Part shown: piece by piece, positions 12,436 through 20,201 of the stretch
Layout of the letters: each line of letters begins with the position of its first letter
Numbering within the stretch: the stretch's first letter is position 1
NCBI GenBank assembly: GCA_963732005.1
Contig: CAVSXT010000003.1
Location: 682,001-746,000, forward strand
DNA length: 64,000 bases
Reading direction: 5' to 3'
From: JASLEW01 sp963732005
GTDB taxonomy: Bacteria; Acidobacteriota; Thermoanaerobaculia; Multivoradales; UBA5704
Program-made: the position numbers and the translations under genes
The notes under the pieces: model-generated
The model's input: the letters and a program-made list of their open reading frames with translations, nothing else
What the model was told of the DNA's origin: nothing
Database searches by the model: none

Positions 12436-14118
12436 TCAGTGCGCGGCCGGCGCCGGTCCCAGATCGATCGCCGTCGCTCCCCAAATCTGATGGGTGAGGT
12501 CTTCGACCGCCACGCCCAGGGTGCGGGCGCCGGGCGGCACGTCGAGCGGCAGGTTCTCGGTCCAGCCCTTCGCGGTGAGGTCGGCGCGGGTCAGCAGCCG
12601 GTGCTGGACCGTAGGCGGTTTCGCCGCTTCCGGAATGCCGGCGAAGGTCAGCGACACCCGGAATGGACCCGCCGGCAGCGAGTCGGCGGCGGCGAAGGCG
12701 CCCACCGTCAACCGCAAGGAGCCGTGGCTCTCGCCGCCGCCTGCCGCCGGCAGGGTCGCCATGGCGGTCAACGCCAGCGTGCCGTGCTCGGCGCCGCCCG
12801 CCAGCACCTCACGCAGGCGTGCCGCCGCCACCTCGTCGGGAGTCGAGGAACGGCGCCACACCGGCGCCCGCAGCAGGGTGCCCTCCGGCGAGAGATGCAC
12901 CTCGACCGGCCGCGGCCGGCCATCCTCGGGATCGGGAGCGAGGTAGAAGATGTGCCAGCGCTTCGCCAGTCCGGTGAGCGCCGCCGCCAGCTGGCTGGGG
13001 TAGCCGATCACCGTGCCGCCGGTGGCGCTCGCCATGGCGTTGAGGCTCTCCGAGGCCGGCTGTACGAAAAGGTTCAGCACGCCGTCGTACTGCAGCCGGC
13101 TGCGCGGCGCCGCCTGCGGCAGGATCTCGGGCGGCACGTGGCCTTCCGGCGCCTTCGGGCCGGCGGTGCTCTGGCGGATGCGCTCGAGGTCGGTGGTCTC
13201 GCGGTGCGGGTCGCCCAGGTCCTGTCGGCGCATCGGCGCGGCCAGGGTGATCCAGCCGTAGGCGGCCAGCGTACGTGCCGGTTCTTCGGCGACCGCCTGG
13301 GTGGCGCTGTCGGCGCCGCCGCCGGAGCGGGAGGTGTCGAAGCCGTCGGCGACCAGCACCAGGGCGCGCGGGCCGCCCCCGGCGCGGGCGGCCAGCAGCG
13401 ACACCAGTTGGTCCTCCTGGCGGCGCACGGCGGCTTGGCTCGGTGGCCCTGCCGGCGGCCGGCTCTCCGTCCGGCCCGGAACCGGTCCGGAGGCCGGCGC
13501 CCTTCCCGCTTCCGGCGCCTGGCTCTGGCCCTTCGTCTGCCCCCGGCCTGGCGCCGAGGAGGCTGCCTCGCGCTGCCGCTCGGCCTGCGCGGCGATGTCG
13601 GTCAGCGCCTGCTCGAGCATCCTCGGTTCGCGGGTCTCCGCGAACAGCAACCGCGGCGCCGGGTCCGCGACGACCAGGGCGACCGTGCCCAGCGCGGTGA
13701 GCTCCGCCGCCCGCTGCGCCAGGGCGTTGGCGGTGAAGAACACTGTCTCGGGGGCGGCCAGCACCCGATCGACGTAGATCACGACCTGCCAGGGAGCCGG
13801 CTCGCCGGCGGCGACCGGGGAAGCCTTCACCACCTGTCGCAGCCGGCCGTCCTCGGTCACCAGGAAGTCCTGGGGGCCGAGCGCTTTGCGGCGGGACTCC
13901 CGCAGCGACTCGGGCAGCTCGACGACCACCTCGATCTCGCGCACCAGGACCTTCTCGGAGAAGGTCTCCGGCGGCTGTGGGGCGGTGGCCCGCGGCGCGG
14001 CTGCCGGCCGGCTGGACGGCGCTGACGCCGCGGCCGCCGACGACTGGACAGCGGTGACGCCGAGACCGGCGGCTGCCGCCAGAGTGACGGTGGCGGCGAT
14101 GTGGGCGAGAGTCTTCAT
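12436..14118 (-). CDS. Secreted VWFA-related (von Willebrand A-like) protein
   Basis: Exported protein of 560 aa from ATG 14118. The signal peptide MKTLAHIAATVTLAAAAGLG is followed by an Ala/Pro linker and a domain laid out like the VWFA-related proteins common in Acidobacteriota: an N-terminal sandwich (VREIEVVVELP, FLVTEDGRLRQV), then WQVVIYVDRVL, then ALVLVADGFDTSR. The metal-binding DxSxS of true VWA domains is missing at the first site (YVDRVLA), so metal-dependent adhesion may be lost. The last 150 residues look beta-rich. The gene starts 4 nt inside the upstream gamma-glutamyltransferase gene (ATGA). Function is unknown. Confidence 0.75.
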   Translation of the reverse strand: MKTLAHIAATVTLAAAAGLGVTAVQSSAAAASAPSSRPAAAPRATAPQPPETFSEKVLVREIEVVVELPESLRESRRKALGPQDFLVTEDGRLRQVVKASPVAAGEPAPWQVVIYVDRVLAAPETVFFTANALAQRAAELTALGTVALVVADPAPRLLFAETREPRMLEQALTDIAAQAERQREAASSAPGRGQTKGQSQAPEAGRAPASGPVPGRTESRPPAGPPSQAAVRRQEDQLVSLLAARAGGGPRALVLVADGFDTSRSGGGADSATQAVAEEPARTLAAYGWITLAAPMRRQDLGDPHRETTDLERIRQSTAGPKAPEGHVPPEILPQAAPRSRLQYDGVLNLFVQPASESLNAMASATGGTVIGYPSQLAAALTGLAKRWHIFYLAPDPEDGRPRPVEVHLSPEGTLLRAPVWRRSSTPDEVAAARLREVLAGGAEHGTLALTAMATLPAAGGGESHGSLRLTVGAFAAADSLPAGPFRVSLTFAGIPEAAKPPTVQHRLLTRADLTAKGWTENLPLDVPPGARTLGVAVEDLTHQIWGATAIDLGPAPAAH

Positions 14119-16025
14119 TGCGGGATCTCCCTGGCGGTTAGCACGCCCTGGCCGCCGAGCGCCACCGCGCCGCGCGGGTCCACCGCCGCCTCGTAGCCGC
14201 CACCAGCCAGGCGGCGAACGGCGTTGATGCGCGCGGTGTCGTCGAGCCCGGTGACGACGATGCGGTGGCCGCGCCGCGCCAGCTCGCGGGCCACCTCGGG
14301 GGACAGCGCGCCCGGCTCGGCTTCGAGCACGTCCGGCAGCCCCTGATGATGGAGCCTGGGCCGGTCCACCGCCGCCTGCAGGCCATCGTGGTCCACCAGC
14401 AGATCGAGCAGCACCTGGGCGGTGTGCGTAGGGATGCGCAGGCTGCCACGCCCGCCCAGCGCGATCACCTCGTCGCCTCGCCATGCGATCGTCGGCGTCA
14501 TCGAAGACAGCATACGCTTGCCCGGCGCCACGGCGTTGGCCTCGCCCTGCAGGGACCGCCAGGCGCCTGGCGGCGGCGATCCGGCGCCCGGTCCGGCGGC
14601 CGTCTGGCCGCCAGGTGATCCGGTTCGGGCGGCCGTTTCGGCGGCGGCCTTGCCGCCGCCGTTACCGACGCCGAGGCCGGTGGCGAAGTCGTCCATCTCG
14701 TTGTTGAGGAAGCCGATCTCGGGCACGAACAGCCCGCAGCCGAAGAGGCCGTTGAGGGTGGTGGTCAGGGCCACGGCATTGCCTTCGCCGTCGATCGCCG
14801 ACAGGTGCGTGGTCTCGGCCCGGCCGGCGCCGCCGGCCACGCCGCGGGCCGCCGGCCCGGGCCAGTGTGCCAGCGTCGCCGAAGGCGTGGCGCGGTCGCG
14901 ATCGATGGCGGCGGCGCGCGCCGCGATCCAGCCCGGGTCGAGCAGCGCCGCCGGGTCGGCGCGGCTGGCGGCCGGATCGCCGAGCAGCACGCGGTCGGCA
15001 AAAGCGCGCCGGAACGACTCGGCGAGCAGGTGGGCGCGGTCGGCGCCGCCGCGCTGCAGGGCGGCCCATCCCAGGCGCTCGAGCATGCCGCAGGCTTGAC
15101 CCAGCGCGATGCCGCCTGCCGACGGCAGCGGCATGGTGGCGACCTGCCAGCCGAAGGCGGCGAATTGCAGCGGTTGGCGCCAGCTGGGGCGGTAGGCGGC
15201 GAGGTCGCCGGCGGCGAGCACGCCGCCGTGCCGCCGGCTGGCCGCCGCCACCGCTGCCGCCACCGGCCCCTCGGCGACCGCCGCCGGGCCGACCTCGGCG
15301 TAGCGCGCCAGGGTCGCCGCCAGGCCGGGGAGCCGCAGCCGCGCGCCGACCGGCGGCGCCTGACCGTGCGGCAGCCAGACGGCGGCGCTCTCCGGGAAGC
15401 GCGCCAGCAGGCGGCGCTGCGGTTCGGCGGCCAGCAGCTGGTGGAGGTGCGCATCGACCTCGAAGCCGTCGCGCGCCAGGCGAAGGGCCGGCGCCACCAC
15501 TCGCCGCCAGGGCAGCCTTCCCAGGGACCGGTGCAGCTCGTAGAGGCCCGCGGGGCTGCCCGGAACGCCGGCGGCGAGCGGTCCCACCTTGGAGGCATCG
15601 GCCGCCGGCCTGCCCGCGGCATCCAGGTACATGCCGCGGCGCGCCGCCGCCGGCGCCGTCTCGCGGAAGTCGAGCGCCGCGAGCTTGCCGCCCATCCTCA
15701 CCACGGCGAAACCGCCGCCTCCCAGGTTGCCGGCCTCGGGGTAGACCACCGCCAGCACCAGGGCCGTGGCCACCGCCGCGTCGACGGCATTGCCGCCGTC
15801 CCGGAGCATCGTCAGCCCGGCGGCGGTCGCCTGGACATGCCCCGAGGCGACGGCCCCGGCCGGCCCGCCGGCATTGGCCGGGCTCGCCTGCTTGCCCGGC
15901 TCCACCGGGCGGCCGGCGGGCGCGCCGGCGGCGGCCGCGGGAAGCGGCCCGAGCGCGAGCAGCCAGGCGGCGAACAGGTGACGGCGCGCAATCGATGGAT
16001 GCGGGCGGAGGCGGAGGCGGGGCAT
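14115..16025 (-). CDS. ggt: Gamma-glutamyltransferase (periplasmic, N-terminal nucleophile hydrolase)
   Basis: Gamma-glutamyltranspeptidase of 636 aa that would cleave or transfer the gamma-glutamyl group of glutathione-type substrates. The signal peptide (residues 1-35, RHLFAAWLLALGPLPAAAA) gives periplasmic location. Characteristic segments are DGGNAVDAAVATALVLAVV and GNLGGGGFAVV early, and the autoprocessing site ETTHLSAIDGEGNAVALT, whose Thr-Thr supplies the nucleophile. The small subunit contains PEIGFLNNEMDDF and GGRGSLRIPT. Between them a Gly/Ala/Pro-rich insert of about 35 residues is unusual. I chose ATG 16025 because it begins the signal peptide; sequence further upstream in this frame belongs to terC on another frame. 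Confidence 0.92.
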   Translation of the reverse strand: MPRLRLRPHPSIARRHLFAAWLLALGPLPAAAAGAPAGRPVEPGKQASPANAGGPAGAVASGHVQATAAGLTMLRDGGNAVDAAVATALVLAVVYPEAGNLGGGGFAVVRMGGKLAALDFRETAPAAARRGMYLDAAGRPAADASKVGPLAAGVPGSPAGLYELHRSLGRLPWRRVVAPALRLARDGFEVDAHLHQLLAAEPQRRLLARFPESAAVWLPHGQAPPVGARLRLPGLAATLARYAEVGPAAVAEGPVAAAVAAASRRHGGVLAAGDLAAYRPSWRQPLQFAAFGWQVATMPLPSAGGIALGQACGMLERLGWAALQRGGADRAHLLAESFRRAFADRVLLGDPAASRADPAALLDPGWIAARAAAIDRDRATPSATLAHWPGPAARGVAGGAGRAETTHLSAIDGEGNAVALTTTLNGLFGCGLFVPEIGFLNNEMDDFATGLGVGNGGGKAAAETAARTGSPGGQTAAGPGAGSPPPGAWRSLQGEANAVAPGKRMLSSMTPTIAWRGDEVIALGGRGSLRIPTHTAQVLLDLLVDHDGLQAAVDRPRLHHQGLPDVLEAEPGALSPEVARELARRGHRIVVTGLDDTARINAVRRLAGGGYEAAVDPRGAVALGGQGVLTAREIPQ

Positions 16026-16036
16026 GCTCAGCGTCC

Positions 16037-17002
16037 TCAGGGGTGCCCTCGGCCGGCGTCGCCCTCGGTCTCGCGGGGATGCGACCCGCCGCCATTGTAC
16101 AGCGAGGCGGCAACGGCGATCCCCAGCACCAGGGCCACCACGGCGAGGGCGACCTCGATCGGGATCGCGAACCAGGGTTCCAGCGCCATCTTGGCGCCGA
16201 CGAAGGCCAGGATCAGGCCGAGGCCCTTGGGCAGCCAGCGCAGCCGCACCATCAGGTCCGCCGCCACCAGGTAGAGCGCGCGCAGGCCGAGGATGGCGAA
16301 GGCGTTGGAGCTGAAGACGATGAACGCGTGGCGGGTGACCCCGAAGACCGCGGGCAGGGAGTCCACCGCGAAGGCGACGTCCGTGGCCTCGACCACCAGC
16401 AGGACCAGCAGCAGCGGCGTCGCCAGGGTGCGCCCCGCTTCCCGCACCACGAAGCGGCGGTCCCGGTAGCCGGCGGTCATCGGCACGAACCGCTGGAACA
16501 GCTTGAACACCGGATTGTGCCGCGGCTCGACGCGGACGGCGCCGCGCCGCGCCATCCGGGTGCCGGCGTAGATCAGGAACAGCCCGAACAGCGGCAGCAG
16601 CCATCCCCATCGCTGCAGCAGCGCGGCCCCGGCGGCGATGAACAGCCCGCGGGCGGCGAGGGCGCCGGCAATGCCCCACGACAGCACCCGGCGCTGCTGC
16701 GCGCGCGGCACCGCGAAGTAGTCGAAGAGCAGCAGGAAGACGAACAGGTTGTCGAAGCTGAGCGAGCGCTCGACCAGGTAGCCGGCGAGGAACTCGAGGC
16801 CGATCCGGCGCCCGAAATGGAACCCCAGCCAGAGGTCGAAGACCAGGGCCAGGGCCGTCCACGCCCCGCTCCACAGCAGCGGCTCGGCGAGCCCGGGGCG
16901 TGGCTCGCGGCGCTGGAAGACGCCGAGGTCCAGCGCCAGCAGCGCGGCGATGAGCGCGAGGAAGCCGGCCCACTCGGCACCGCTGCCGACCGGCGCGCTC
17001 AG
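16037..17002 (-). CDS. TerC-family integral membrane protein, probable CTG start
   Basis: Polytopic membrane protein of 321 aa, the normal TerC/Alx length. Family motifs are LDLGVFQRR, FLAGYLVERSLSFDNLFVF, VPRAQQRRVLSWG and VEATDVAFAVDSLPAVFG, with the conserved acidic residues in membrane helices. Members are tied to manganese efflux and to maturation of exported metalloproteins. No ATG, GTG or TTG occurs in frame between the upstream stop and the first helix. CTG 17002, preceded by GGAGA at 6 nt spacing, is the only credible start; a GTG at 16711 would remove the first helices. It lies 11 nt upstream of ggt in the same direction. Confidence 0.88.
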   Translation of the reverse strand: MSAPVGSGAEWAGFLALIAALLALDLGVFQRREPRPGLAEPLLWSGAWTALALVFDLWLGFHFGRRIGLEFLAGYLVERSLSFDNLFVFLLLFDYFAVPRAQQRRVLSWGIAGALAARGLFIAAGAALLQRWGWLLPLFGLFLIYAGTRMARRGAVRVEPRHNPVFKLFQRFVPMTAGYRDRRFVVREAGRTLATPLLLVLLVVEATDVAFAVDSLPAVFGVTRHAFIVFSSNAFAILGLRALYLVAADLMVRLRWLPKGLGLILAFVGAKMALEPWFAIPIEVALAVVALVLGIAVAASLYNGGGSHPRETEGDAGRGHP

Positions 17003-17131
17003 GGCAGGTCTCCGGCGGCAGGCGGTTCAGCCGGCGCGCCCGGCGGCCGGAGCAGCGGCGGCCCGTCGTGCTCCGGCCGCCGCTCTCGTGTACCGCCGCG
17101 GGTACGGCGTCTGCTCGGCGTCAGGGCGCTC

Positions 17132-17413
17132 TTACTTGACCTCTTTCAGATGACCGTTGACCAGCTTGGTCATCTCGAACATGGTCACCGAATCCTTGCC
17201 GTCGAAGACCGGCTTGAGCTTGGCGTCGGCGCGGATGGTCCGCTTGTCGTTGGGGTCCTGCAGGTTGTGCTGGCGTATGTAGTCCCAGACCTTCTTGGTG
17301 ACCTCGGTGCGGGGCAGCGGGTCGTTGCCGACGACCGCCGCCAGCGCCTGGTCCGGCTGCATGGGCTTCATGAAGCCGCTGTTGGTGCTGGTCTTCGCGC
17401 TCTTTGCTGGCAT
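17132..17413 (-). CDS. SWIB/MDM2-domain protein
   Basis: Small protein of 93 aa consisting of a Lys/Ser-rich head and one SWIB domain (LPRTEVTKKVWDYIRQHNLQ, then DPNDKRTIRADAKLKPVFDG and MFEMTKLVNGHL). In eukaryotes the fold belongs to chromatin remodellers; the role of stand-alone bacterial copies is poorly known and may involve DNA condensation or topology. GGAGGA lies 6 nt before ATG 17413, a strong ribosome site. A -35/-10 pair lies about 75-100 nt upstream. Confidence 0.88.
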   Translation of the reverse strand: MPAKSAKTSTNSGFMKPMQPDQALAAVVGNDPLPRTEVTKKVWDYIRQHNLQDPNDKRTIRADAKLKPVFDGKDSVTMFEMTKLVNGHLKEVK

Positions 17414-17484
17414 AGAAGATCCTCCACTGACAGGTGAAAAGGGAACTGATTGGCTGCGATACAGCCACCCGGGCCGGTGCAGAC

Positions 17485-17512
17485 GTTATGCAAATCCCCG
17501 GCCTTGTGGCAA
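17485..17512 (-). promoter_or_regulatory. Possible promoter for the SWIB gene
   Basis: The minus strand carries TTGCCA (17512-17507), 16 nt of spacer and CATAAC (17490-17485), giving a leader of about 70 nt before ATG 17413. The match to sigma-70 boxes is moderate. Confidence 0.35.
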
Positions 17513-17669
17513 ATTTCCCATGCCGGGCCGTCCTGGTTAAGACGGCTGCCCGGCAATCCCGAGGCATGAAACCGGACTGATTCGTTCTAGTCGGCGGCGC
17601 CTGCCAGGCGACTCTCAAAGCATGAAATCAGACCGCTTCAGGCCTATTCGAAGCATCTATCGGATCGCC

Positions 17670-17695
17670 CCCCGCATCCCCCCGACCCCCTTCCC
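17670..17695 (-). repeat. Dispersed G-run repeat, copy 1 (G-quadruplex type)
   Basis: Read on the minus strand this 26-nt segment is G-runs of 3, 5, 6 and 4 separated by AA, TC and ATGC. The same 26 nt occur on the plus strand at 24560-24585. Four G-runs with loops of 2-4 nt satisfy the usual G-quadruplex pattern. It sits in the promoter-side gap between two divergent genes. Confidence 0.75.
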
Positions 17696-17717
17696 ACCCC
17701 TCCGGGGGGGAAGGGGG
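17686..17717. repeat. Perfect 10-bp inverted repeat (hairpin) upstream of modB
   Basis: CCCCCTTCCC (17686-17695) pairs with GGGAAGGGGG (17708-17717) across a 12-nt loop. It overlaps the G-run repeat and is followed by a GGGGGCGCCCCC dyad. No T-run follows, so a structural or regulatory role fits better than intrinsic termination. Confidence 0.7.
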
Positions 17718-17764
17718 CGCCCCCTCATACCCCCTCTTCGGGCAATCTCATCATCCTCGCCAGC

Positions 17765-18433
17765 ATGTCCGGTGCCGATCTCGACCCGCTCTGGCTGACC
17801 CTGCGCCTGGCCGGCGTCACCACTCCCTTGCTGCTGGCGGTGGGCACGCCGCTCGCCTGGTGGCTGTCGCGCACCGGCAGCCGGCTGCGCTTCCCGGTGG
17901 AAGCGGTGGTGGCGCTGCCTCTGGTGCTGCCGCCCACCGTCCTCGGCTTCTACCTCCTGCTGCTGCTCGGGCCGCGGGGTGGCCTGGGAGCGGTCTGGCC
18001 GGCGCTCGGCCTCGAATCGCCGGTGTTCAGCTTCTCCGGCCTGGTCATCGGCTCCCTACTCTACTCCCTGCCCTTCGTGGTGCAGCCGCTGCAGGGCGCC
18101 TTCGAGAGCGTCGGCCGCCTGCCGCTCGAGGTGGCGGCGACCCTCCGTGCCGGTCCGCTGGACCGCTTCGCGACCATCGCCGTGCCGCTTGCCCGGCGCG
18201 GCTTCCTGGCTGCCGCCACTCTCGGCTTCGCCCACACCCTGGGCGAGTTCGGCGTCGTCCTGATGATCGGCGGCAACATCCCCGGACACACACGGGTGCT
18301 GTCGATCGCCATCTACGACCACGTCGAGCGCCTCGAGTACGCCCAGGCGAACCAGATCGCGCTGGGCATGCTGCTGTTCTCCTTCGCGACGCTGTGGGCG
18401 GTCTACGCCCTGAACGTCAGGCGGCCGCGGTGA
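17765..18433 (+). CDS. modB: Molybdate ABC transporter permease ModB
   Basis: Inner-membrane permease of 222 aa with five or six helices. Characteristic segments are VVALPLVLPPTVLGFYLLLLLG near the start and the ATPase-contact loop LEVAATLRAGPLDRFATIAVPLARRG, followed by GFAHTLGEFGVVLMIGGNIPG, strongly ModB-like. The stop and the modC ATG share one base (TGATG). No modA, the substrate-binding component, lies on either side, so it must be elsewhere or be replaced. No good ribosome site is visible before ATG 17765. Confidence 0.92.
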   Translation: MSGADLDPLWLTLRLAGVTTPLLLAVGTPLAWWLSRTGSRLRFPVEAVVALPLVLPPTVLGFYLLLLLGPRGGLGAVWPALGLESPVFSFSGLVIGSLLYSLPFVVQPLQGAFESVGRLPLEVAATLRAGPLDRFATIAVPLARRGFLAAATLGFAHTLGEFGVVLMIGGNIPGHTRVLSIAIYDHVERLEYAQANQIALGMLLFSFATLWAVYALNVRRPR

Positions 18434-19500
18434 TGCAGGGGCGCTTCCGGCTGGCGCGCGGCAGCGGCTTCACGCTCGACGTCGACTTCATGGCGCCCGG
18501 CGCCGGCGTCACCGGCGTCTTCGGCCCCTCCGGTTCGGGCAAGACCACGCTGCTGCGCTGCGTGGCCGGCCTCGAGCGCGCGCCGGAGGGGCGGCTCGAG
18601 GTTGGCGGCGAGGTCTGGCAGGACGAGGCGAATGGCGTCTTCCTGCCGCCTCACCGGCGGCGGCTGGGCTATGTCTTCCAGGAAGCCGGCCTGTTCCAGC
18701 ACCTCTCGGTGCGCCGCAACCTCGAATACGGGTGGCGGCGGACCGCGACCGGCGAGCGGCGGGTGCGCTTCGACGAGGCGGTCGAATGGCTGGGTCTCGC
18801 GGCGCTGCTGCCGCGCGCCCCCGGGGCGCTCTCCGGCGGCGAGCGCCAGCGGGTGGCGGTGGCCCGGGCGCTGCTGACCAGCCCGCGGCTGCTGCTGCTG
18901 GACGAGCCGCTGGCGGCGCTCGACGCCGCCGCGCGAGAGGAGATCCTGCCCTACCTCGAACGGCTCCACGCCAGGCTGGAGATCCCGGTGCTCTACGTCA
19001 GCCACGCCGCCGCCGAGCTGCAGCGCCTGGCCGACCATCTGCTGCTGCTGGCGGCCGGCCGCGTGCGGGCGGCCGGCACGCTGGCCGAGGTCTCGACCCG
19101 GCTCGACCTGCTGCCCTGGGGTCCGGAGGCGGAGCTGGGAGTGGTGATCGAGGCGCGGGTGGTGGCCCACGACGATCGTTTCGACCTCACCTATCTCGAT
19201 TTCGGCGGCGGGCGGCTGAGCCTGCCGCGCCATGCGGCGGCGGTGGGCAGCCGGCAGCGGGTGCGGGTGCTGGCGCGCGACGTCAGCCTGGCGCTCGAGC
19301 GGCCGGAGCGCACCAGCGTGCTCAACATCTTTGCGGCGCGCATCGTCGAGATCGGCGCCGCCTCCCAGCCGCTGATCAAGCTCGACGCCGGCGGCGCCGC
19401 GCTGCTCGCCCAGATCACCCGCAAGTCGCTCGCCGCCCTCGAGCTGCGCCCCGGCCTGCCGGTCTACGCCGTGGTCAAGGGCGTCGCGCTGCTGCTGTGA
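18433..19500 (+). CDS. modC: Molybdate ABC transporter ATP-binding protein ModC
   Basis: ATPase of 355 aa with Walker A GPSGSGKTT, Q-loop YVFQEAGLFQHLSV, signature LSGGERQRVAVARAL and Walker B LLLLDEPLAALD. The C-terminal third (about 270-355) is the molybdate-binding TOBE/MOP domain, including LNIFAARIVEIG, which separates ModC from the PotA-type ATPase elsewhere in this window. ATG 18433 overlaps the modB stop by one base; the long open frame upstream of it is a modB shadow. It energises molybdate uptake for enzymes such as the molybdopterin oxidoreductase at 48.8 kb. Confidence 0.93.
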   Translation: MQGRFRLARGSGFTLDVDFMAPGAGVTGVFGPSGSGKTTLLRCVAGLERAPEGRLEVGGEVWQDEANGVFLPPHRRRLGYVFQEAGLFQHLSVRRNLEYGWRRTATGERRVRFDEAVEWLGLAALLPRAPGALSGGERQRVAVARALLTSPRLLLLDEPLAALDAAAREEILPYLERLHARLEIPVLYVSHAAAELQRLADHLLLLAAGRVRAAGTLAEVSTRLDLLPWGPEAELGVVIEARVVAHDDRFDLTYLDFGGGRLSLPRHAAAVGSRQRVRVLARDVSLALERPERTSVLNIFAARIVEIGAASQPLIKLDAGGAALLAQITRKSLAALELRPGLPVYAVVKGVALLL

Positions 19501-19508
19501 TCGCGTGG

Positions 19509-19514
19509 TACTTT
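19509..19514 (+). promoter_or_regulatory. Possible -10 element for tmk-holB
   Basis: TACTTT at 19509-19514 ends 8 nt before ATG 19523. If used, transcription would start at or next to the start codon, giving a leaderless or near-leaderless mRNA. No ribosome site is visible before tmk. Confidence 0.3.
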
Positions 19515-19522
19515 GACCGCCC

Positions 19523-20201
19523 ATGCCACCTCGCTTCGTCACCTTCGAGGGGATCGACGGCAGCGGCAAGTCCACGCATCTGCGGCGCGCCGCGGCCTGG
19601 CTGGCGCGGCGCGGCGTCGCCTGCCGCCGCACCCATGAGCCCGGTGGCACCCCGCTCGGCGAAGCGCTGCGCAGGATCTTCCTCGACCCCAGTTGGGGCG
19701 CGCTCGACGGTACCGTCGAGCTACTGGTGGTGTTCGCCAGCCGGCGGCAGCATCTGCTGGAGGTGATCGAGCCGGCGCTGGCGGCCGGCGAGGTGGTGCT
19801 CTGCGATCGCTTCACCGACTCGACCCGCGCCTACCAGGGCGCCGGCCGCGGCGTGCCGGCGGCGCTGATCGATCAGCTCGAAGCTGCTGGCGACCGGCGG
19901 CCGGCGCCCGGACCTGACGTTGCTGTTCGACCTGCCGGCGGCGGCGGCCCGCGCCCGGCGGCATGGCGCCGGCCGGCGAGCAGCCGCCGGCGACCGCGGC
20001 GGCGGCCGCGGCGAGGCGGACCGGCTGGATGCCGAAGGCCTCGATTTCTACGAGCGGGCGCGGCAGGGCTTCCTGAGCCAGGCGGCGCGCGAACCGGAGC
20101 GCTTCCGCGTCGTCGAATCGGGCGGCGACCCGGCGAGCACCGCGGCGCAGGTGCGGGCCGCCCTGGCCGCCCTGCTGCCCGCCGGCAGGGTGAGCGCGTG
20201 A
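19523..20201 (+). CDS. tmk: Thymidylate kinase, apparent frameshift
   Basis: dTMP kinase, essential for dTTP synthesis. The N-terminal part has the P-loop FEGIDGSGKSTHLRRA, the HEPGGTPLGEALR segment with the DR-type motif later as LCDRFTDSTRAYQGAGRG, then ALIDQLE at about 19880, where the frame breaks. The next frame continues with TLLFDLPAAAARARRHG and the lid and C-terminus to 20201. At 19877-19883 the sequence reads CTCGAAG where CTCGAG would give one continuous frame of about 225 aa, the usual TMK length. Because tmk is essential and the rest is normal, a one-base sequencing insertion is the best explanation. The stop overlaps the holB start. Confidence 0.9.

Larger units (their letters stand above)
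17414..17764. other. Intergenic region between divergent SWIB and modB genes
   Basis: About 350 nt. The left half is relatively AT-rich and holds the SWIB promoter. The right half, from about 17665, is a C-rich tract with a long inverted repeat and one copy of a dispersed G-run repeat. I see no open frame worth calling and no recognisable molybdenum-cofactor riboswitch in front of modB. Confidence 0.5.

Noticed and set aside
17640..17764. Possible molybdenum-cofactor riboswitch before modB
   Set aside because: None of the conserved helices or sequence blocks of that class is recognisable; the region is mainly C-runs and simple dyads.
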